Part shown: positions 42,369 through 54,118 of the stretch, in pieces
Numbering within the stretch: position 1 is the first letter of the stretch
Layout: every line of letters begins with the position of its first letter
Source: Olsenella_L sp051876355
Lineage (GTDB): Bacteria; Actinomycetota; Coriobacteriia; Coriobacteriales; Atopobiaceae
Assembly: GCA_051876355.1 (NCBI GenBank)
Contig: JBJEHU010000061.1
Span: 3,410-67,409 of the forward strand
Direction of reading: 5' to 3'
Length of the DNA: 64,000 nucleotides
Program-made: the position numbers and the translations under genes
The notes under the pieces: generated by a model
What the model was told of the DNA's origin: nothing
Database searches by the model: none
What the model saw: only the letters and a program-made list of their open reading frames with translations

Positions 42369-42896
42369 CTAGAGCGACTCGAGCCCTTCTGCAAGAAGAC
42401 CGAGCGCACACCGCACTGCCTTGAGCCGCACGCTCTTGCGGTCTCCCGAGAAGATATGCATCTCGCTTCTCGTGAACCCGCCGCAGGAAAGCCCGAACCA
42501 GACCGTGCCGACCGGCTTTCCCGGCTCCTCGCCGCCAGGGCCCGCAATGCCGGTCACAGAGACCGCGACATCGGTCAGAAGGACGCGTCTTGCTCCTTCT
42601 GCCATGGCCTCGGCACACTCGGAAGACACTGCTCCAACGCCTGGCGCATCGAGGATGCCATCAGATACGCCGAGCACCGCATGCTTCACAGGTATCGCGT
42701 AGCTCGTTATGCCGCCCTTCACGACAGCAGATGAGCCCGGCACTGCCGTGAGCGCGCCTGTGACGAGGCCGCCCGTGCACGACTCTGCCGTACCGACCGT
42801 GAGACCTTTCCTGTGGCCCAGATCGAGCACGCGCTCTGCTGCTGTGTAGAGCTCCTGCTCGTCCGGAAGCTCGATATCGCCTTGATCTCCCTGCAT
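42369..42896 (-). CDS. CinA C-terminal-domain protein, nicotinamide-nucleotide amidase (PncC type)
   Basis: A 175-aa stand-alone CinA C-terminal domain. TAESCTGGLVTGALTAVPGSS and VTGIAGPGGEEPGKPVGTVW are the family signatures. Such proteins deamidate nicotinamide mononucleotide. The N-terminal molybdopterin-like domain of full CinA is absent. It is the last gene before recA and starts four bases after pgsA. In many bacteria pgsA-cinA-recA are neighbours in this order. Confidence 0.9.
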   Translation of the reverse strand: MQGDQGDIELPDEQELYTAAERVLDLGHRKGLTVGTAESCTGGLVTGALTAVPGSSAVVKGGITSYAIPVKHAVLGVSDGILDAPGVGAVSSECAEAMAEGARRVLLTDVAVSVTGIAGPGGEEPGKPVGTVWFGLSCGGFTRSEMHIFSGDRKSVRLKAVRCALGLLAEGLESL

Positions 42897-42900
42897 GATC

Positions 42901-43494
42901 CTATCCTTCCGTCACATAGCTCCAGGATTTCACGAGATAGTCGACGCCGGACCAGATGGTGAGTATCGTCGCTGTGACAAGGATCCACCAGCTGAGGCCG
43001 GAAAGCACCGTCTGGAACATGCTTGCCCCGAACGAACGGGCAAGCAGCATGCCGCAGATGCCGACCATCGTCGTCGCGGTCTTCGCCTTGCCGAGATTGC
43101 TCGCTGCAATAACGACGCCCTTGGCCGCCACGACCATGCGCAGCCCCGAGACGAGGAGCTCGCGCACAATCACGACGAGCAGCATGAACGGGCCCATGGC
43201 GCCCTCCATGAGGAGGTACACGAGCGCGAAGATCACGACAAGCTTGTCTGCAATCGGATCGAGGAACTTGCCGAACGTCGTCACTTCGTTCCTCGATCGG
43301 GCGAGATACCCATCGAGCTTGTCCGTGCCGGATATCACGATGTAGAAGAGCGCGATGCCCATGGCTGGCCAGGAGAATGCAGTTTCGGCAGCATGGACCT
43401 GCACTGCGAGGATGAACCACACCGGGATGAGGACGATGCGGATGCAGGTCACGATGTTTGCGGGCGTCCAGAGACGCGTGCGTGCCTCTCCCAC
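42901..43494 (-). CDS. pgsA: CDP-diacylglycerol-glycerol-3-phosphate 3-phosphatidyltransferase
   Basis: A 197-aa membrane enzyme with the CDP-alcohol phosphatidyltransferase signature (DGYLARSRNEVTTFGKFLD, then PIADK; D-G-x2-A-R-x8-G-x3-D-x3-D). It makes phosphatidylglycerol phosphate. The pgsA-cinA-recA context is classic for PgsA. I prefer the GTG at 43494, with GGGGAG eight bases upstream and a normal N-terminus; the longest frame would overlap rimO by 53 bases. Confidence 0.9.
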   Translation of the reverse strand: MGEARTRLWTPANIVTCIRIVLIPVWFILAVQVHAAETAFSWPAMGIALFYIVISGTDKLDGYLARSRNEVTTFGKFLDPIADKLVVIFALVYLLMEGAMGPFMLLVVIVRELLVSGLRMVVAAKGVVIAASNLGKAKTATTMVGICGMLLARSFGASMFQTVLSGLSWWILVTATILTIWSGVDYLVKSWSYVTEG

Positions 43495-43495
43495 G

Positions 43496-44869
43496 TCACT
43501 CGCTCCCCAGAAGTTCGCCGACGAGCTCATAGCAGAAGCTGTCCACAAGCTTCACGCGCACGATATCGCCGACCGAGGCCTCGCCGCTCTCGATATGCAC
43601 GGCGCCATCGGAATCGGGAGCCTGGAACCAGGCATGGCCGATGAGCTCGGGGCCATTGTCTCCCTCTTCGATGCCGTCGACGATCACGTCGACCGTCTCG
43701 CCGATATGCTTTGCCGTCGCAGAGAAGCCCATCTGCTCCGCAAGGTCGATGAGGCGCTGTGTGCGCTCCATCTTCACATCCTCGGGAACCTGGTCCTCCA
43801 TCGTCGCGGCACGCGTGCCTTCCTCAGGCGAATAGGCGAAGACAGACGTGTAGTCGAACTCCTCTTCCTTGAGGAAGTCGAGAAGCTCTTCTGCCTCCTC
43901 GTCCGTCTCGCCCGGGAAGCCTGCCATGCCGGTCGTCCTGAGCACCATGCCCGGAATCTCGCGGCGCAGGCGGGCAAAGAGCTCGCGGAGCTCGGGCTCG
44001 GAGCCGGAGCGTCCCATGCGTGCAAGGATCCTCTCGGAGCAGTGCTGGATGGGGATGTCGATATAGGGAAGCACTTCGTCCACATCGCGGATGGTTGCGA
44101 TGAGCTCGTCTGTCATGCCCTCGGGCTGGAGATAGAGCACGCGGATCCAGCCATGGTAGGGACGGACGACTTCGGCGACCTGGCGCAGAAGCCAGGCAAG
44201 CGTCTTCTTCTCCTTGAAGTCGGAACCCCAGATGCCGGTATCCTGGCCGATGAGGACGACCTCGCGGACACCGCCCTCCATGAGCATCCTGACCTCTTCG
44301 AGAATCTCCTCGACCGGGCGCGAATGGTAGCGGCCACGGATGTAGGGAATGGCACAGAATGCGCAGAAGCGGTCGCAGCCCTCGGAGATCTTCACATAGG
44401 CGCTTGCACCCTCGATCGTGCGGAGCGCTCCTGCATCAAGAGCCGGGCCGGATGCCGGCGCTTCGCGGCCTAGCACCTTCGATACGACGCCGACGATGCT
44501 GTCTTCCTCGTCTGCCTTCACGAAGGCAGAGACTTCGGGAAGCTCATCGGGCAGCGAGTCGCCGTAGCGCGACGGCACGCAGCCACACATGACGATAGGA
44601 AGGCCACGTACCCCTTCGTCGGTAGCCTCCTCTGCAAGCTGCAGCGTCGTCTCGATCGACTCGGACGTCGCCGAGGCAAGGAACGAGCAGGTGTTGATCA
44701 GTGCGAGGTCGGCGTCTGCCACATCATGCGTCTCGGCATAGCCGGCGCGGTCCAGCAGCGACCTCATGCGGTCGGTATCGACCTCGTTCTTCGCGCATCC
44801 GAGCGTGATGTAGAGGATGCGGGGATCTTCAGTTCTAGCGGTAGTTGACATACTGGAGCGGCTGTCCAT
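43496..44869 (-). CDS. rimO: ribosomal protein S12 methylthiotransferase
   Basis: A 457-aa RimO. It has the N-terminal UPF0004 domain with cysteines in TLGCAKNEVD, NTCSFLA and CGCVPS, the radical SAM motif CDRFCAFCAIP, and a C-terminal TRAM domain. It methylthiolates an aspartate of ribosomal protein S12. It starts inside the end of yajQ, so ATG 44851 is a possible alternative. Confidence 0.94.
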   Translation of the reverse strand: MDSRSSMSTTARTEDPRILYITLGCAKNEVDTDRMRSLLDRAGYAETHDVADADLALINTCSFLASATSESIETTLQLAEEATDEGVRGLPIVMCGCVPSRYGDSLPDELPEVSAFVKADEEDSIVGVVSKVLGREAPASGPALDAGALRTIEGASAYVKISEGCDRFCAFCAIPYIRGRYHSRPVEEILEEVRMLMEGGVREVVLIGQDTGIWGSDFKEKKTLAWLLRQVAEVVRPYHGWIRVLYLQPEGMTDELIATIRDVDEVLPYIDIPIQHCSERILARMGRSGSEPELRELFARLRREIPGMVLRTTGMAGFPGETDEEAEELLDFLKEEEFDYTSVFAYSPEEGTRAATMEDQVPEDVKMERTQRLIDLAEQMGFSATAKHIGETVDVIVDGIEEGDNGPELIGHAWFQAPDSDGAVHIESGEASVGDIVRVKLVDSFCYELVGELLGSE

Positions 44870-45332
44870 AATCCTGCTCTCTGAGATAGGCGATTGTGGC
44901 CTGCAGCGCGTCGCGGGAGGCAGAGCTCACACGGAGCTTGTCGCCTTCGACGGTCGCCTTGACCTTCTGCTTCGTTCCACGGATATCCTTGGCGATACGC
45001 TTCGCCGTGTCCTGGTCGATGCCCTGGACAAGCGTAGCGGTCTTCTTCACGGTCGCTCCCGCAGCCGGCACAGCCTCCTGCCACTTGATGGCAGAAAGAT
45101 CGATGCCACGCTTCGCAGCCTTGGAATTCATGATGTCGGCAACCTGGCCGGCAACAAACTCGGATGGAGCGGTGACCGTGATCGTGCCGTCCTTCTTCGA
45201 ATACTCGATCTTGGAGCCCGTGCCCTTCAGGTCATAGCGCTGAGAGAGCTCCTTCTGTGCCTGCTGGAAGGCATTGTCGACCTCCATAAGATCGACTTCG
45301 GAGACGATGTCGAAGCTCGATTCCTTTGCCAT
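44835..45332 (-). CDS. YajQ family nucleotide-binding protein
   Basis: A 165-aa YajQ/UPF0234 protein (SSFDIVSEVDLMEVDNAFQQ start, QRYDLKGTGS, C-terminal LREQDYGQPLQYVNYR). Two RNP-like folds bind nucleotides, and some members bind cyclic di-GMP. No diguanylate cyclase is in the window. It lies nine bases after rodZ and overlaps the rimO start. Confidence 0.93.
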   Translation of the reverse strand: MAKESSFDIVSEVDLMEVDNAFQQAQKELSQRYDLKGTGSKIEYSKKDGTITVTAPSEFVAGQVADIMNSKAAKRGIDLSAIKWQEAVPAAGATVKKTATLVQGIDQDTAKRIAKDIRGTKQKVKATVEGDKLRVSSASRDALQATIAYLREQDYGQPLQYVNYR

Positions 45333-45341
45333 GTTCCCTCC

Positions 45342-46760
45342 TTAAGCCTTGCTGGTCGTTGTAGAGGCGCTCTTCGTGCTCGTGGCAGAGGCGCCGTTCG
45401 TGGTGCCAGATGTCGTGCCGGACGTCGTGCCCGACGCAGAGGTGCCAGACGATGTCGAAGACGTGCCGCTCTGCGAAGAATCGGTCCCTGTGGAGGCGGA
45501 ATCCGTACTCTTCGAGTCGGTCGATGTCCCGTCCGTCGTGGTTGTGGACTGCGTCTGAGGCACCTTGATCGTGATTGTGCCCAGGCCTGACGTCTTCGCA
45601 TCGAAGCTCTGGTTCTCGCCGTTCTTCGTGACAGTCACGGCCGACGTATCCCCAACCTGTATGGTCATCGACTGCGTCGGATCGTACGTCTGTGTCCAGG
45701 GCCCGGTCACAGACTCGGCGACGACGCTCTTGCCGTCGACGACAATCTCGACCCACGAGACGCTGTTGTCGGCGACAGTCACGGTGACTTCCGTCTTCTC
45801 GGACGTCGTCGAATCCGTCGAGGATGTGTTCGACTTCGTGCTCGTCGTCTGCGCCGTCGTGCCGGAGTTCGAACCCTGGGAGCTCGATGAGGCGGAGCTT
45901 GCTGTCGAAGACGTACCCGACGTGTCGGATTCTGCGGTGGAAACTGGCACGGTCGACGATGCAGCGGAGCTGCTCTCCCCTGCCGCCGTATTCACGCAGG
46001 AGCTCACCGACATCACGATGATGATCGTGAGCAGGACCGCAACGAGGATGCCGAGGCCGATGACCATGTTCTCGTTCGAGATGACAGACTTGGGACGCTG
46101 GGGGTGGCGACCCGGCTGGGGGCGTCTCCTGTCGACGTTCGGCCTCTGGACATTCGCGATGTTGCGCGAAGAGACACGGCCGCGGACGGAGTTGGCTGCC
46201 TCGTAAGGAGACGTCGTCTGTCCGTATTTCATGTCATCGGTATAGCCCGTCTCGACCGGACGGGTCTCGATGCGCTGGCTCTGGCTATAGAAGCGCTCAG
46301 TCCCGTCGATGTAGGGATTGCGCTGCTGCGAAGGATAGCTCTGCTGCGGGACGCGCTGGGAGTAGGGCTGCCCCTGCTGTGTCCTTGCATAGCCGCCCTG
46401 CGGGGCAGCGTTCCTGTTCATCGGAGCGGCACCCGAGCGCTCTCTGGTGCCTCTGTCGGAATAGCTTGAGCGCACCTGCTCGCGTGAGCGCCTGCGCCTC
46501 TCGTTGTTGCCGTGTTCGTACACGTATAGGTCCTCATTGAATTGACGTACGACTGCAGAATCATCAAGACCAAGATAGCGCGCATAGGAGGCAAGCATCC
46601 CCTGGGCATAGCCATTGCTCGGAATGGACGCAAAATCGCCTTCCTCCAATGCCTGGAGAATGCGCTCCTTCATGCGCAGATCGCGCGCAGCCTTGCCGAG
46701 CGTGATGCCCAGCTGCCTGCGGCGTTCAAGAAGTATAGCGCTATAGCGTGCGGCTGCCAT
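45342..46760 (-). CDS. rodZ: RodZ-like cell-shape protein with Ser/Thr-rich tails
   Basis: A 472-aa protein with an N-terminal Xre-type helix-turn-helix (about residues 5-75), a Gln/Arg/Pro-rich cytoplasmic linker (85-228), one membrane segment (232-253), a Ser/Thr-rich stretch (260-322), an outer DUF4115 domain (324-401) and a second Ser/Thr-rich tail to the end. The plan is that of RodZ, which links MreB to the wall machinery. The low-complexity segments are longer than in E. coli. It follows ftsK by one base. Confidence 0.82.
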   Translation of the reverse strand: MAAARYSAILLERRRQLGITLGKAARDLRMKERILQALEEGDFASIPSNGYAQGMLASYARYLGLDDSAVVRQFNEDLYVYEHGNNERRRRSREQVRSSYSDRGTRERSGAAPMNRNAAPQGGYARTQQGQPYSQRVPQQSYPSQQRNPYIDGTERFYSQSQRIETRPVETGYTDDMKYGQTTSPYEAANSVRGRVSSRNIANVQRPNVDRRRPQPGRHPQRPKSVISNENMVIGLGILVAVLLTIIIVMSVSSCVNTAAGESSSAASSTVPVSTAESDTSGTSSTASSASSSSQGSNSGTTAQTTSTKSNTSSTDSTTSEKTEVTVTVADNSVSWVEIVVDGKSVVAESVTGPWTQTYDPTQSMTIQVGDTSAVTVTKNGENQSFDAKTSGLGTITIKVPQTQSTTTTDGTSTDSKSTDSASTGTDSSQSGTSSTSSGTSASGTTSGTTSGTTNGASATSTKSASTTTSKA

Positions 46761-46761
46761 G

Positions 46762-49353
46762 CTATACGACCTCCCGGTACTTTTCCTCCGCTATCCTGAG
46801 CTCTTCGAGTCCGGCTTCGTCGAGAAGGACTTCGCGCGGCTTCGAGCCGTCAGGAGGCCCGACGATTCCCTTTGCCTCGAGCATATCCATGATCCTTCCG
46901 GCACGAGCATAGCCGACCTTGAGGCGACGCTGCAGGCCCGACGTGGAACCAAGCTGCGAATCAACGACAATCTGGGCTGCTTCCCAGACAAGCGGATCGT
47001 CGTCCTCAGGACCCTGCGAGCCTCCGCTCTCGCCCGGCAGCGCGCCAGGAGATACCGCAGAGAGGATCTCGTCGTGCATGTCGGACTCGAAGTGCTCCTT
47101 CACGAAGGCGACGACGGACTCGATCTCGTCGTCCGAGACATAGCAGCCAAGCGCACGCTTCGGCTTCCTGCCTCTCAGGCGGTAGAGCATGTCGCCGGAG
47201 CCGAGCAGGCGCTCGGCGCCTGTCGCATCGAGAATGATGCGGGAGTTCACGGAAGAGTCGACAGAGAGCGCGACACGGTTGTCGATGTTCGCCTTGATGA
47301 GGCCCGTCACGACATCGGCCGAAGGCCTCTGCGTCGCCACGATCAGGTGGATGCCGGCAGCACGTCCGAGCTGGGCGATGCGCACGATCGAGGCCTCGAC
47401 GTCCTTGCGCGCGACCATCATGAGATCGGAGAGCTCGTCGATCACAATGACGAAATAGGGCATATGCTCGGGCGGATGCTCCATGTCGGCCCACTTGTCG
47501 CCGTCGATGTTCGCGTTGAACGTCTTGATGTCGCGCACCTTGTAGTGCTCGAACACCTTGAGCCTGCGCTCCATCTCGGAGACGCCCCACTGGAGCGCTC
47601 CTGCGGCCTGGTGCGGATCGGTCACGACCGGCACGTAGAGATGCGGCAGGCCATTGTAGCCTGTGAACTCGACGCGCTTCGGGTCAATCATGATCATGCG
47701 CACCTGCTGGGGCGTTGCTCTCATGAGCATGGAGACGATAATCGTATTGAGGAGCACGGACTTGCCGGATCCGGTCGTACCAGCGACAAGCAGGTGCGGC
47801 AGCTTCGCGATATCGACCGTGATCGGCTTTCCTTCCGTATCGCGGCCGAAGGCGACCTCGAGCGGGCTCTTGCTCTTCGCATACGGCAGGACGTCGCCGA
47901 GGCACACGCTCTGCCTCTCGTGGTTCGGGATCTCGATGCCGACAAGCGAGGTGCCAGGAATCGGCGCGAAGATGCGGACCGACGTGGCGGCAAGCGACAG
48001 CGCGATATCGTCCTCGAGGTTCGTGATGCGGCTCACGCGCTCGCCCTCGCCCATCGAGATCTGGAATGTCGTGACGATGGGGCCGGAGACCCAGCCCGTG
48101 ACCTTTGCCGTGAGGCCGAATTCCTCGAGCGTGCTCTGGAGCTTCTCTGCCGTGGACCTGAGCTCTTCCTGCGAGCTCATGCTCTGGGCAGAATCGGGAT
48201 TCGATTCGAGGAGGGAAAGCGGCGGAAGCTCTGCCCCGTCCGCAGCCCCTGCGGTAGCGGCAGGAGCAGCAGGTGCTGCCGCCTTCTGGATCTGGGTCTT
48301 CTTGCCTTCGGCGCGCGCGGCCGCTTCCTTCAGGAAATCGGGCACGGCCTCGTGCGCAGGAGCGGCCTTCGGCGCTGCAGCGGCGGCTGCCGTCGACTCT
48401 CTAGAGTCGTCTTCGTCCGGCGTCTCGTTTGCCGCATCGGAGGAGTCATCCACATCGGCAGCCGGCTGCACATGCTTGAGAGCAAGACGCGGATGGCGCT
48501 TCTTCGCTGCCTTCTCGTCCTTTGCGTCGGCAGCCTTGTCGGCACGAGGAGCCTCCGTAACGACAGCAGCCTTCTTGCGGCCACGCTTCAGCACGGTCGT
48601 CTTGCGGTCTCCGATGAACGTCGTCTTGCCGTCGCCGACAGGATCGAAGAGCGTCGTCGGCGCCGTGACATCAGGATTCTGCATATCGGCAAAGAGGTCG
48701 TCGAGGTCTGCCACAGCAGCAGGAGCAGCTTCTGCCTTCTGGGCACGGGCTGCCTCGCGGCTCTGCTTCAGGGCACCCATCCTCTCCTGCATCTCGGACT
48801 TGAGCTTCGTGAGCGAAAGGCCGCAGACAAGGGCACCGGTGACGATGAGTCCCACGAGCACGACATTGGCGACGATGCGCCCGACAAGCACGAGAAGCAC
48901 CCAGGCAAGGGCGCCGCCGACAAGTCCTCCCGCCTTTTCCATGTAGGCAGGATCGAGCACCTGCTGCGGTGCAGATTCAGGAACTCCTGCATTCACGGAA
49001 ATGAGCGCAAGTACTGCAAGAACGATGAGGCCGAGACCGACGGCAACGCGCTTCGAGCCGAGGATCGAGCGGTCCATGAAATGCGTCGCGGCAAAGAGCA
49101 CGATTGCAAGCGGGCAGAGGATGGCGCCGACGCCGAACAGGAGCGAGAGTGCACGCCCCAGAAGCGTCGTCACGACGGCAGACGTCGGCGTGACGAGCGC
49201 CACAATCATCGCGACGGCAAGCACGATCAGCAGCACGGCGAGGATGTCCTGCTTGACAGAAGGCTCTATCACCGGAGCGGTGCTGTGCTGCACCTGCGGC
49301 TTCTGGGCCCTTTCCATATTCTTCTGTGCTGCTGTCTTGCTCTTTGCTGCCAA
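46762..49353 (-). CDS. ftsK: DNA translocase FtsK/SpoIIIE
   Basis: An 863-aa FtsK. Four or five membrane segments fill the first 180 residues, followed by a long Ala/Lys/Asp-rich linker (about 190-400) and the motor domain with Walker A VAGTTGSGKSV (Lys531) and a C-terminal gamma winged helix that reads KOPS-type sites. It pumps chromosome DNA through the division septum. It starts one base after the rnj stop. Confidence 0.95.
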   Translation of the reverse strand: MAAKSKTAAQKNMERAQKPQVQHSTAPVIEPSVKQDILAVLLIVLAVAMIVALVTPTSAVVTTLLGRALSLLFGVGAILCPLAIVLFAATHFMDRSILGSKRVAVGLGLIVLAVLALISVNAGVPESAPQQVLDPAYMEKAGGLVGGALAWVLLVLVGRIVANVVLVGLIVTGALVCGLSLTKLKSEMQERMGALKQSREAARAQKAEAAPAAVADLDDLFADMQNPDVTAPTTLFDPVGDGKTTFIGDRKTTVLKRGRKKAAVVTEAPRADKAADAKDEKAAKKRHPRLALKHVQPAADVDDSSDAANETPDEDDSRESTAAAAAAPKAAPAHEAVPDFLKEAAARAEGKKTQIQKAAAPAAPAATAGAADGAELPPLSLLESNPDSAQSMSSQEELRSTAEKLQSTLEEFGLTAKVTGWVSGPIVTTFQISMGEGERVSRITNLEDDIALSLAATSVRIFAPIPGTSLVGIEIPNHERQSVCLGDVLPYAKSKSPLEVAFGRDTEGKPITVDIAKLPHLLVAGTTGSGKSVLLNTIIVSMLMRATPQQVRMIMIDPKRVEFTGYNGLPHLYVPVVTDPHQAAGALQWGVSEMERRLKVFEHYKVRDIKTFNANIDGDKWADMEHPPEHMPYFVIVIDELSDLMMVARKDVEASIVRIAQLGRAAGIHLIVATQRPSADVVTGLIKANIDNRVALSVDSSVNSRIILDATGAERLLGSGDMLYRLRGRKPKRALGCYVSDDEIESVVAFVKEHFESDMHDEILSAVSPGALPGESGGSQGPEDDDPLVWEAAQIVVDSQLGSTSGLQRRLKVGYARAGRIMDMLEAKGIVGPPDGSKPREVLLDEAGLEELRIAEEKYREVV

Positions 49354-49354
49354 C

Positions 49355-51016
49355 CTAAACCTCCAGCACGACCGGAATTACCATCGGCCGCGTGTGTGTC
49401 TTGTTCCAGAGATAGTTCGAAAGGCCGTTCCTCGCTGCCTTGCGCATCGCGTCGACGGTTGCCGTGTCGGCAATCTTCATGACGGCAGTACGGACGGAAT
49501 CCACGGCACCATCCGAGAGCTCCATATCGTTCGCGGAAGAGAAGCCGCGGCTCGAAAGCTCGATGTCCTCGACCTTGCGCGTGCGGCTCGAGATCGTGAC
49601 GACGCACGTGACGATGCCGTCGGTCGCAAGGCGCTTGCGGTCGCGCAGGACGACAGGGTCGGCATCGGACACCGATCCGCCATCGACGTAGACGACGCCG
49701 GAATCGACCGAGGGGCCACGACGCACCTTGTGACGGCGCATCTCGAGCGTGTCGCCGTTGTCGACGACGAAGATGTGGTCGTCATCCATGCCCATGTCGC
49801 GTGCAAGCTGGGCGTGTGCCCTCAGATGCACAGCCTCGCCGTGGACCGGCATGAAGTACTTCGGGTGCACCATAGCGAGCATGAGCTTGAGCTCCTCCTG
49901 GGAGCCGTGGCCCGAGACATGGACGAGCGTGTTGCTCTTGTCATAGATGTAGCAGCCGAGCTTCGAGAGCGAGTTGATGACGCCCTGGACGCTCTTCTCG
50001 TTGCCCGGAACCGGCGTCGCGGAGATGATGACCGTATCGCCCTTGTGGATCGAGAGCGACTTGTGTTCGCCGTTTGCCATCCTCGAGAGAGCAGAGAGCG
50101 GCTCGCCCTGGGAGCCCGTGCACATGACGACAATCTTCTCGTCCGGCAGGTTCTCGACGTCGTAGGCGTCGATGATGTTCTCGTCGGCAATCCTGAGGTA
50201 GCCAAGCTCGCGTGCGATGGCCGTGTTCGTGACCATCGATCTGCCGGTCACGACGACCTTCCTGCCCACTGCCGTGGCGGCGTCGCAGATCTGCTGGAGA
50301 CGGTGGATATGGCTCGAGAACGAGGCCACGAAGACGCGGCCCGGTGCATTCTTGATGATGTGGCGAAGGGCAGGGCCGACAGCCGCCTCGGACGGCGTGA
50401 ATCCTGGCTTCGTCGCGTTCGTCGAATCGGAGAGCAGGAGGTCGACGCCCATGGAGGCGAAGCGGTTGATCGCGCCATAGTCCGGGCGCACGCCGTCGAT
50501 CGGCGTCTGGTCGAGCTTGAAGTCGCCCGTATGCATGACCGTGCCGGCAGGCGTCTTGATGTAGACGCCGAGCGATGCCGGAATCGAGTGCGTCATCGAG
50601 AAGAAGCTGACCGTGAAGGCGCCGAGCTCGATCTTCGAGCCATCCGTGACCTCGCGGAAGTCAGGGTTCTTCAGGCGATGCTCTTCGAGCTTGCCTTCGA
50701 TGAGCTTGAGCGTGAGCTTGCTCGAGAAGATCGGGACGCGGTGTGTGAGGTCCATGAGGAGGTACGGGAGCGCTCCCGTGTGGTCTTCGTGGCCGTGCGT
50801 CACGATGATGCCGCGGAGCTTGTCCTCGTTCTCGAGCACATACGTGTAGTCGGGAAGCACAAGGTCCACGCCCGGCATATCGTCGTCCGGGAACATGATG
50901 CCGGCATCGACGAGGATCATGTCATCCCCATACTCGAATGCCGTCATGTTCTTGCCGATGCCGTCAAGGCCTCCGAGAGGAATGACCCTTAAAGGTATGG
51001 ATTCGGTTCTTGCCAT
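49355..51016 (-). CDS. rnj: ribonuclease J
   Basis: A 553-aa metallo-beta-lactamase/beta-CASP ribonuclease. The zinc motif VTHGHEDHTG, the further histidine HTGDFK, SDSTNA and the C-terminal GHGSQEELKLML are present. It is a 5'-3' exonuclease and endonuclease for mRNA and rRNA. ATG 51016 gives the normal N-terminus. It lies after pnp, with a terminator between, and immediately before ftsK. Confidence 0.95.
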   Translation of the reverse strand: MARTESIPLRVIPLGGLDGIGKNMTAFEYGDDMILVDAGIMFPDDDMPGVDLVLPDYTYVLENEDKLRGIIVTHGHEDHTGALPYLLMDLTHRVPIFSSKLTLKLIEGKLEEHRLKNPDFREVTDGSKIELGAFTVSFFSMTHSIPASLGVYIKTPAGTVMHTGDFKLDQTPIDGVRPDYGAINRFASMGVDLLLSDSTNATKPGFTPSEAAVGPALRHIIKNAPGRVFVASFSSHIHRLQQICDAATAVGRKVVVTGRSMVTNTAIARELGYLRIADENIIDAYDVENLPDEKIVVMCTGSQGEPLSALSRMANGEHKSLSIHKGDTVIISATPVPGNEKSVQGVINSLSKLGCYIYDKSNTLVHVSGHGSQEELKLMLAMVHPKYFMPVHGEAVHLRAHAQLARDMGMDDDHIFVVDNGDTLEMRRHKVRRGPSVDSGVVYVDGGSVSDADPVVLRDRKRLATDGIVTCVVTISSRTRKVEDIELSSRGFSSANDMELSDGAVDSVRTAVMKIADTATVDAMRKAARNGLSNYLWNKTHTRPMVIPVVLEV

Positions 51017-51037
51017 ATGTCTGCCTGCTCCTTCCAT

Positions 51038-51210
51038 GTAGCGATGTAATGCAGATCATTTCATGCAGCCAGCTGCGTCTTTTCTGCCAGACTGCATTCC
51101 CATGCTGATAGTGTGCGGCCCGAGGCACGCACAAGGCTTTCTATGATAGTACCCGAGGAGCGGCAGCCAAACGACAGTGCAAGCAAAGCGCCACGATTAT
51201 TCTTGAGAAC
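51038..51210. other. gap upstream of rnj
   Basis: No gene is seen in this stretch between the pnp terminator and rnj. It should hold the rnj promoter, but I could not pick a -35/-10 pair with confidence. Confidence 0.4.
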
Positions 51211-51242
51211 GAGGGCGGGAACCCCGAAGAGTTCCCGCCCTC
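51211..51242. terminator. terminator of pnp
   Basis: A perfect 12-bp stem (51211-51222 with 51231-51242, eight-base loop) lies 37 bases after the pnp stop codon on the minus strand. Confidence 0.8.
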
Positions 51243-51279
51243 AGCTGATGCTCATATGCAAGCCTGCTGGCTTCGAGCC

Positions 51280-53526
<2,247 letters not shown>

Positions 53527-53540
53527 TTTTCCCCTTATCT

Positions 53541-53562
53541 CCGTCTGCCCCATTGCAGACGG
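53541..53562. promoter_or_regulatory. hairpin in the pnp leader
   Basis: CCGTCTGC (53541-53548) and GCAGACGG (53555-53562) form an 8-bp stem 15 bases before the pnp start. A further TGCATGC/GCATGCA repeat lies just upstream at about 53570-53588. In E. coli a leader stem cut by RNase III lets PNPase control its own message; a similar role here is conjecture. Confidence 0.45.
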
Positions 53563-53620
53563 GCCGTCTTGCATGCATCTCTGCATGCGGCACCCCCGCT
53601 TCTCGGGAATGCATATGAAA

Positions 53621-53649
53621 GAAGAGGACGCCTCGATGGCGCCCTCTTC
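53621..53649. terminator. rpsO terminator
   Basis: A GAAGAGG-type 11- to 12-bp stem with one mismatch (53621-53631 with 53637-53649) lies 11 bases after the rpsO stop and is followed on the minus strand by TTTCAT. Confidence 0.7.
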
Positions 53650-53660
53650 CAATGACCCAC

Positions 53661-53939
53661 TTACTGGATGTTGTCGCGGATGCCCAGGCTCTTGATGAGG
53701 CTACGGTACTCTTCGATGTCCTGTGCCTTGATGTAGCCAAGCAGGCGACGACGCTTGCCGACGAGCATCAGCAGGCCGCGGCGGGTGTGGAAGTCCTTCT
53801 GATGGGACTTCATGTGCTCGGTCAGGCCCTTGATGCGCTCAGTGAGAAGAGCGACCTGGACTGCGGCGGAGCCGGAATCCTTCTCGTTCTTGCCATACTG
53901 AGCCATGAGCTCGGCCTTGCGCTCCTTGGTAACTGCCAT
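53661..53939 (-). CDS. rpsO: 30S ribosomal protein S15
   Basis: A 92-aa S15 (KGLTEHMKSHQKDFHTRRGL, then KRRRLLGYIK). It binds 16S rRNA early in 30S assembly. The ATG at 53939 follows AAAGGTGG. Length is close to the usual 89 residues. It precedes pnp as in most bacteria. Confidence 0.97.
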   Translation of the reverse strand: MAVTKERKAELMAQYGKNEKDSGSAAVQVALLTERIKGLTEHMKSHQKDFHTRRGLLMLVGKRRRLLGYIKAQDIEEYRSLIKSLGIRDNIQ

Positions 53940-54118
53940 TGTGGAACCACCTTTCGTGAGATTCGCCCTGAACTGGGTTCGCCGTCTGGCATGAACGCGC
54001 GACCAGGTACAGGGTACGTACAACGAGAAGTACTTTACCACAGGATGTGCCTGCCCTCGCTCAGAACCTGCCTGCGCTACCGAACTCACAGCTCCCGCAC
54101 AAGCCCTCGCGATGTGCC

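Noticed and set aside
46759..49482. 907-codon open frame on the plus strand opposite ftsK
   Set aside because: It is antisense to an intact ftsK, composition is that of a shadow frame and no motif is recognisable.
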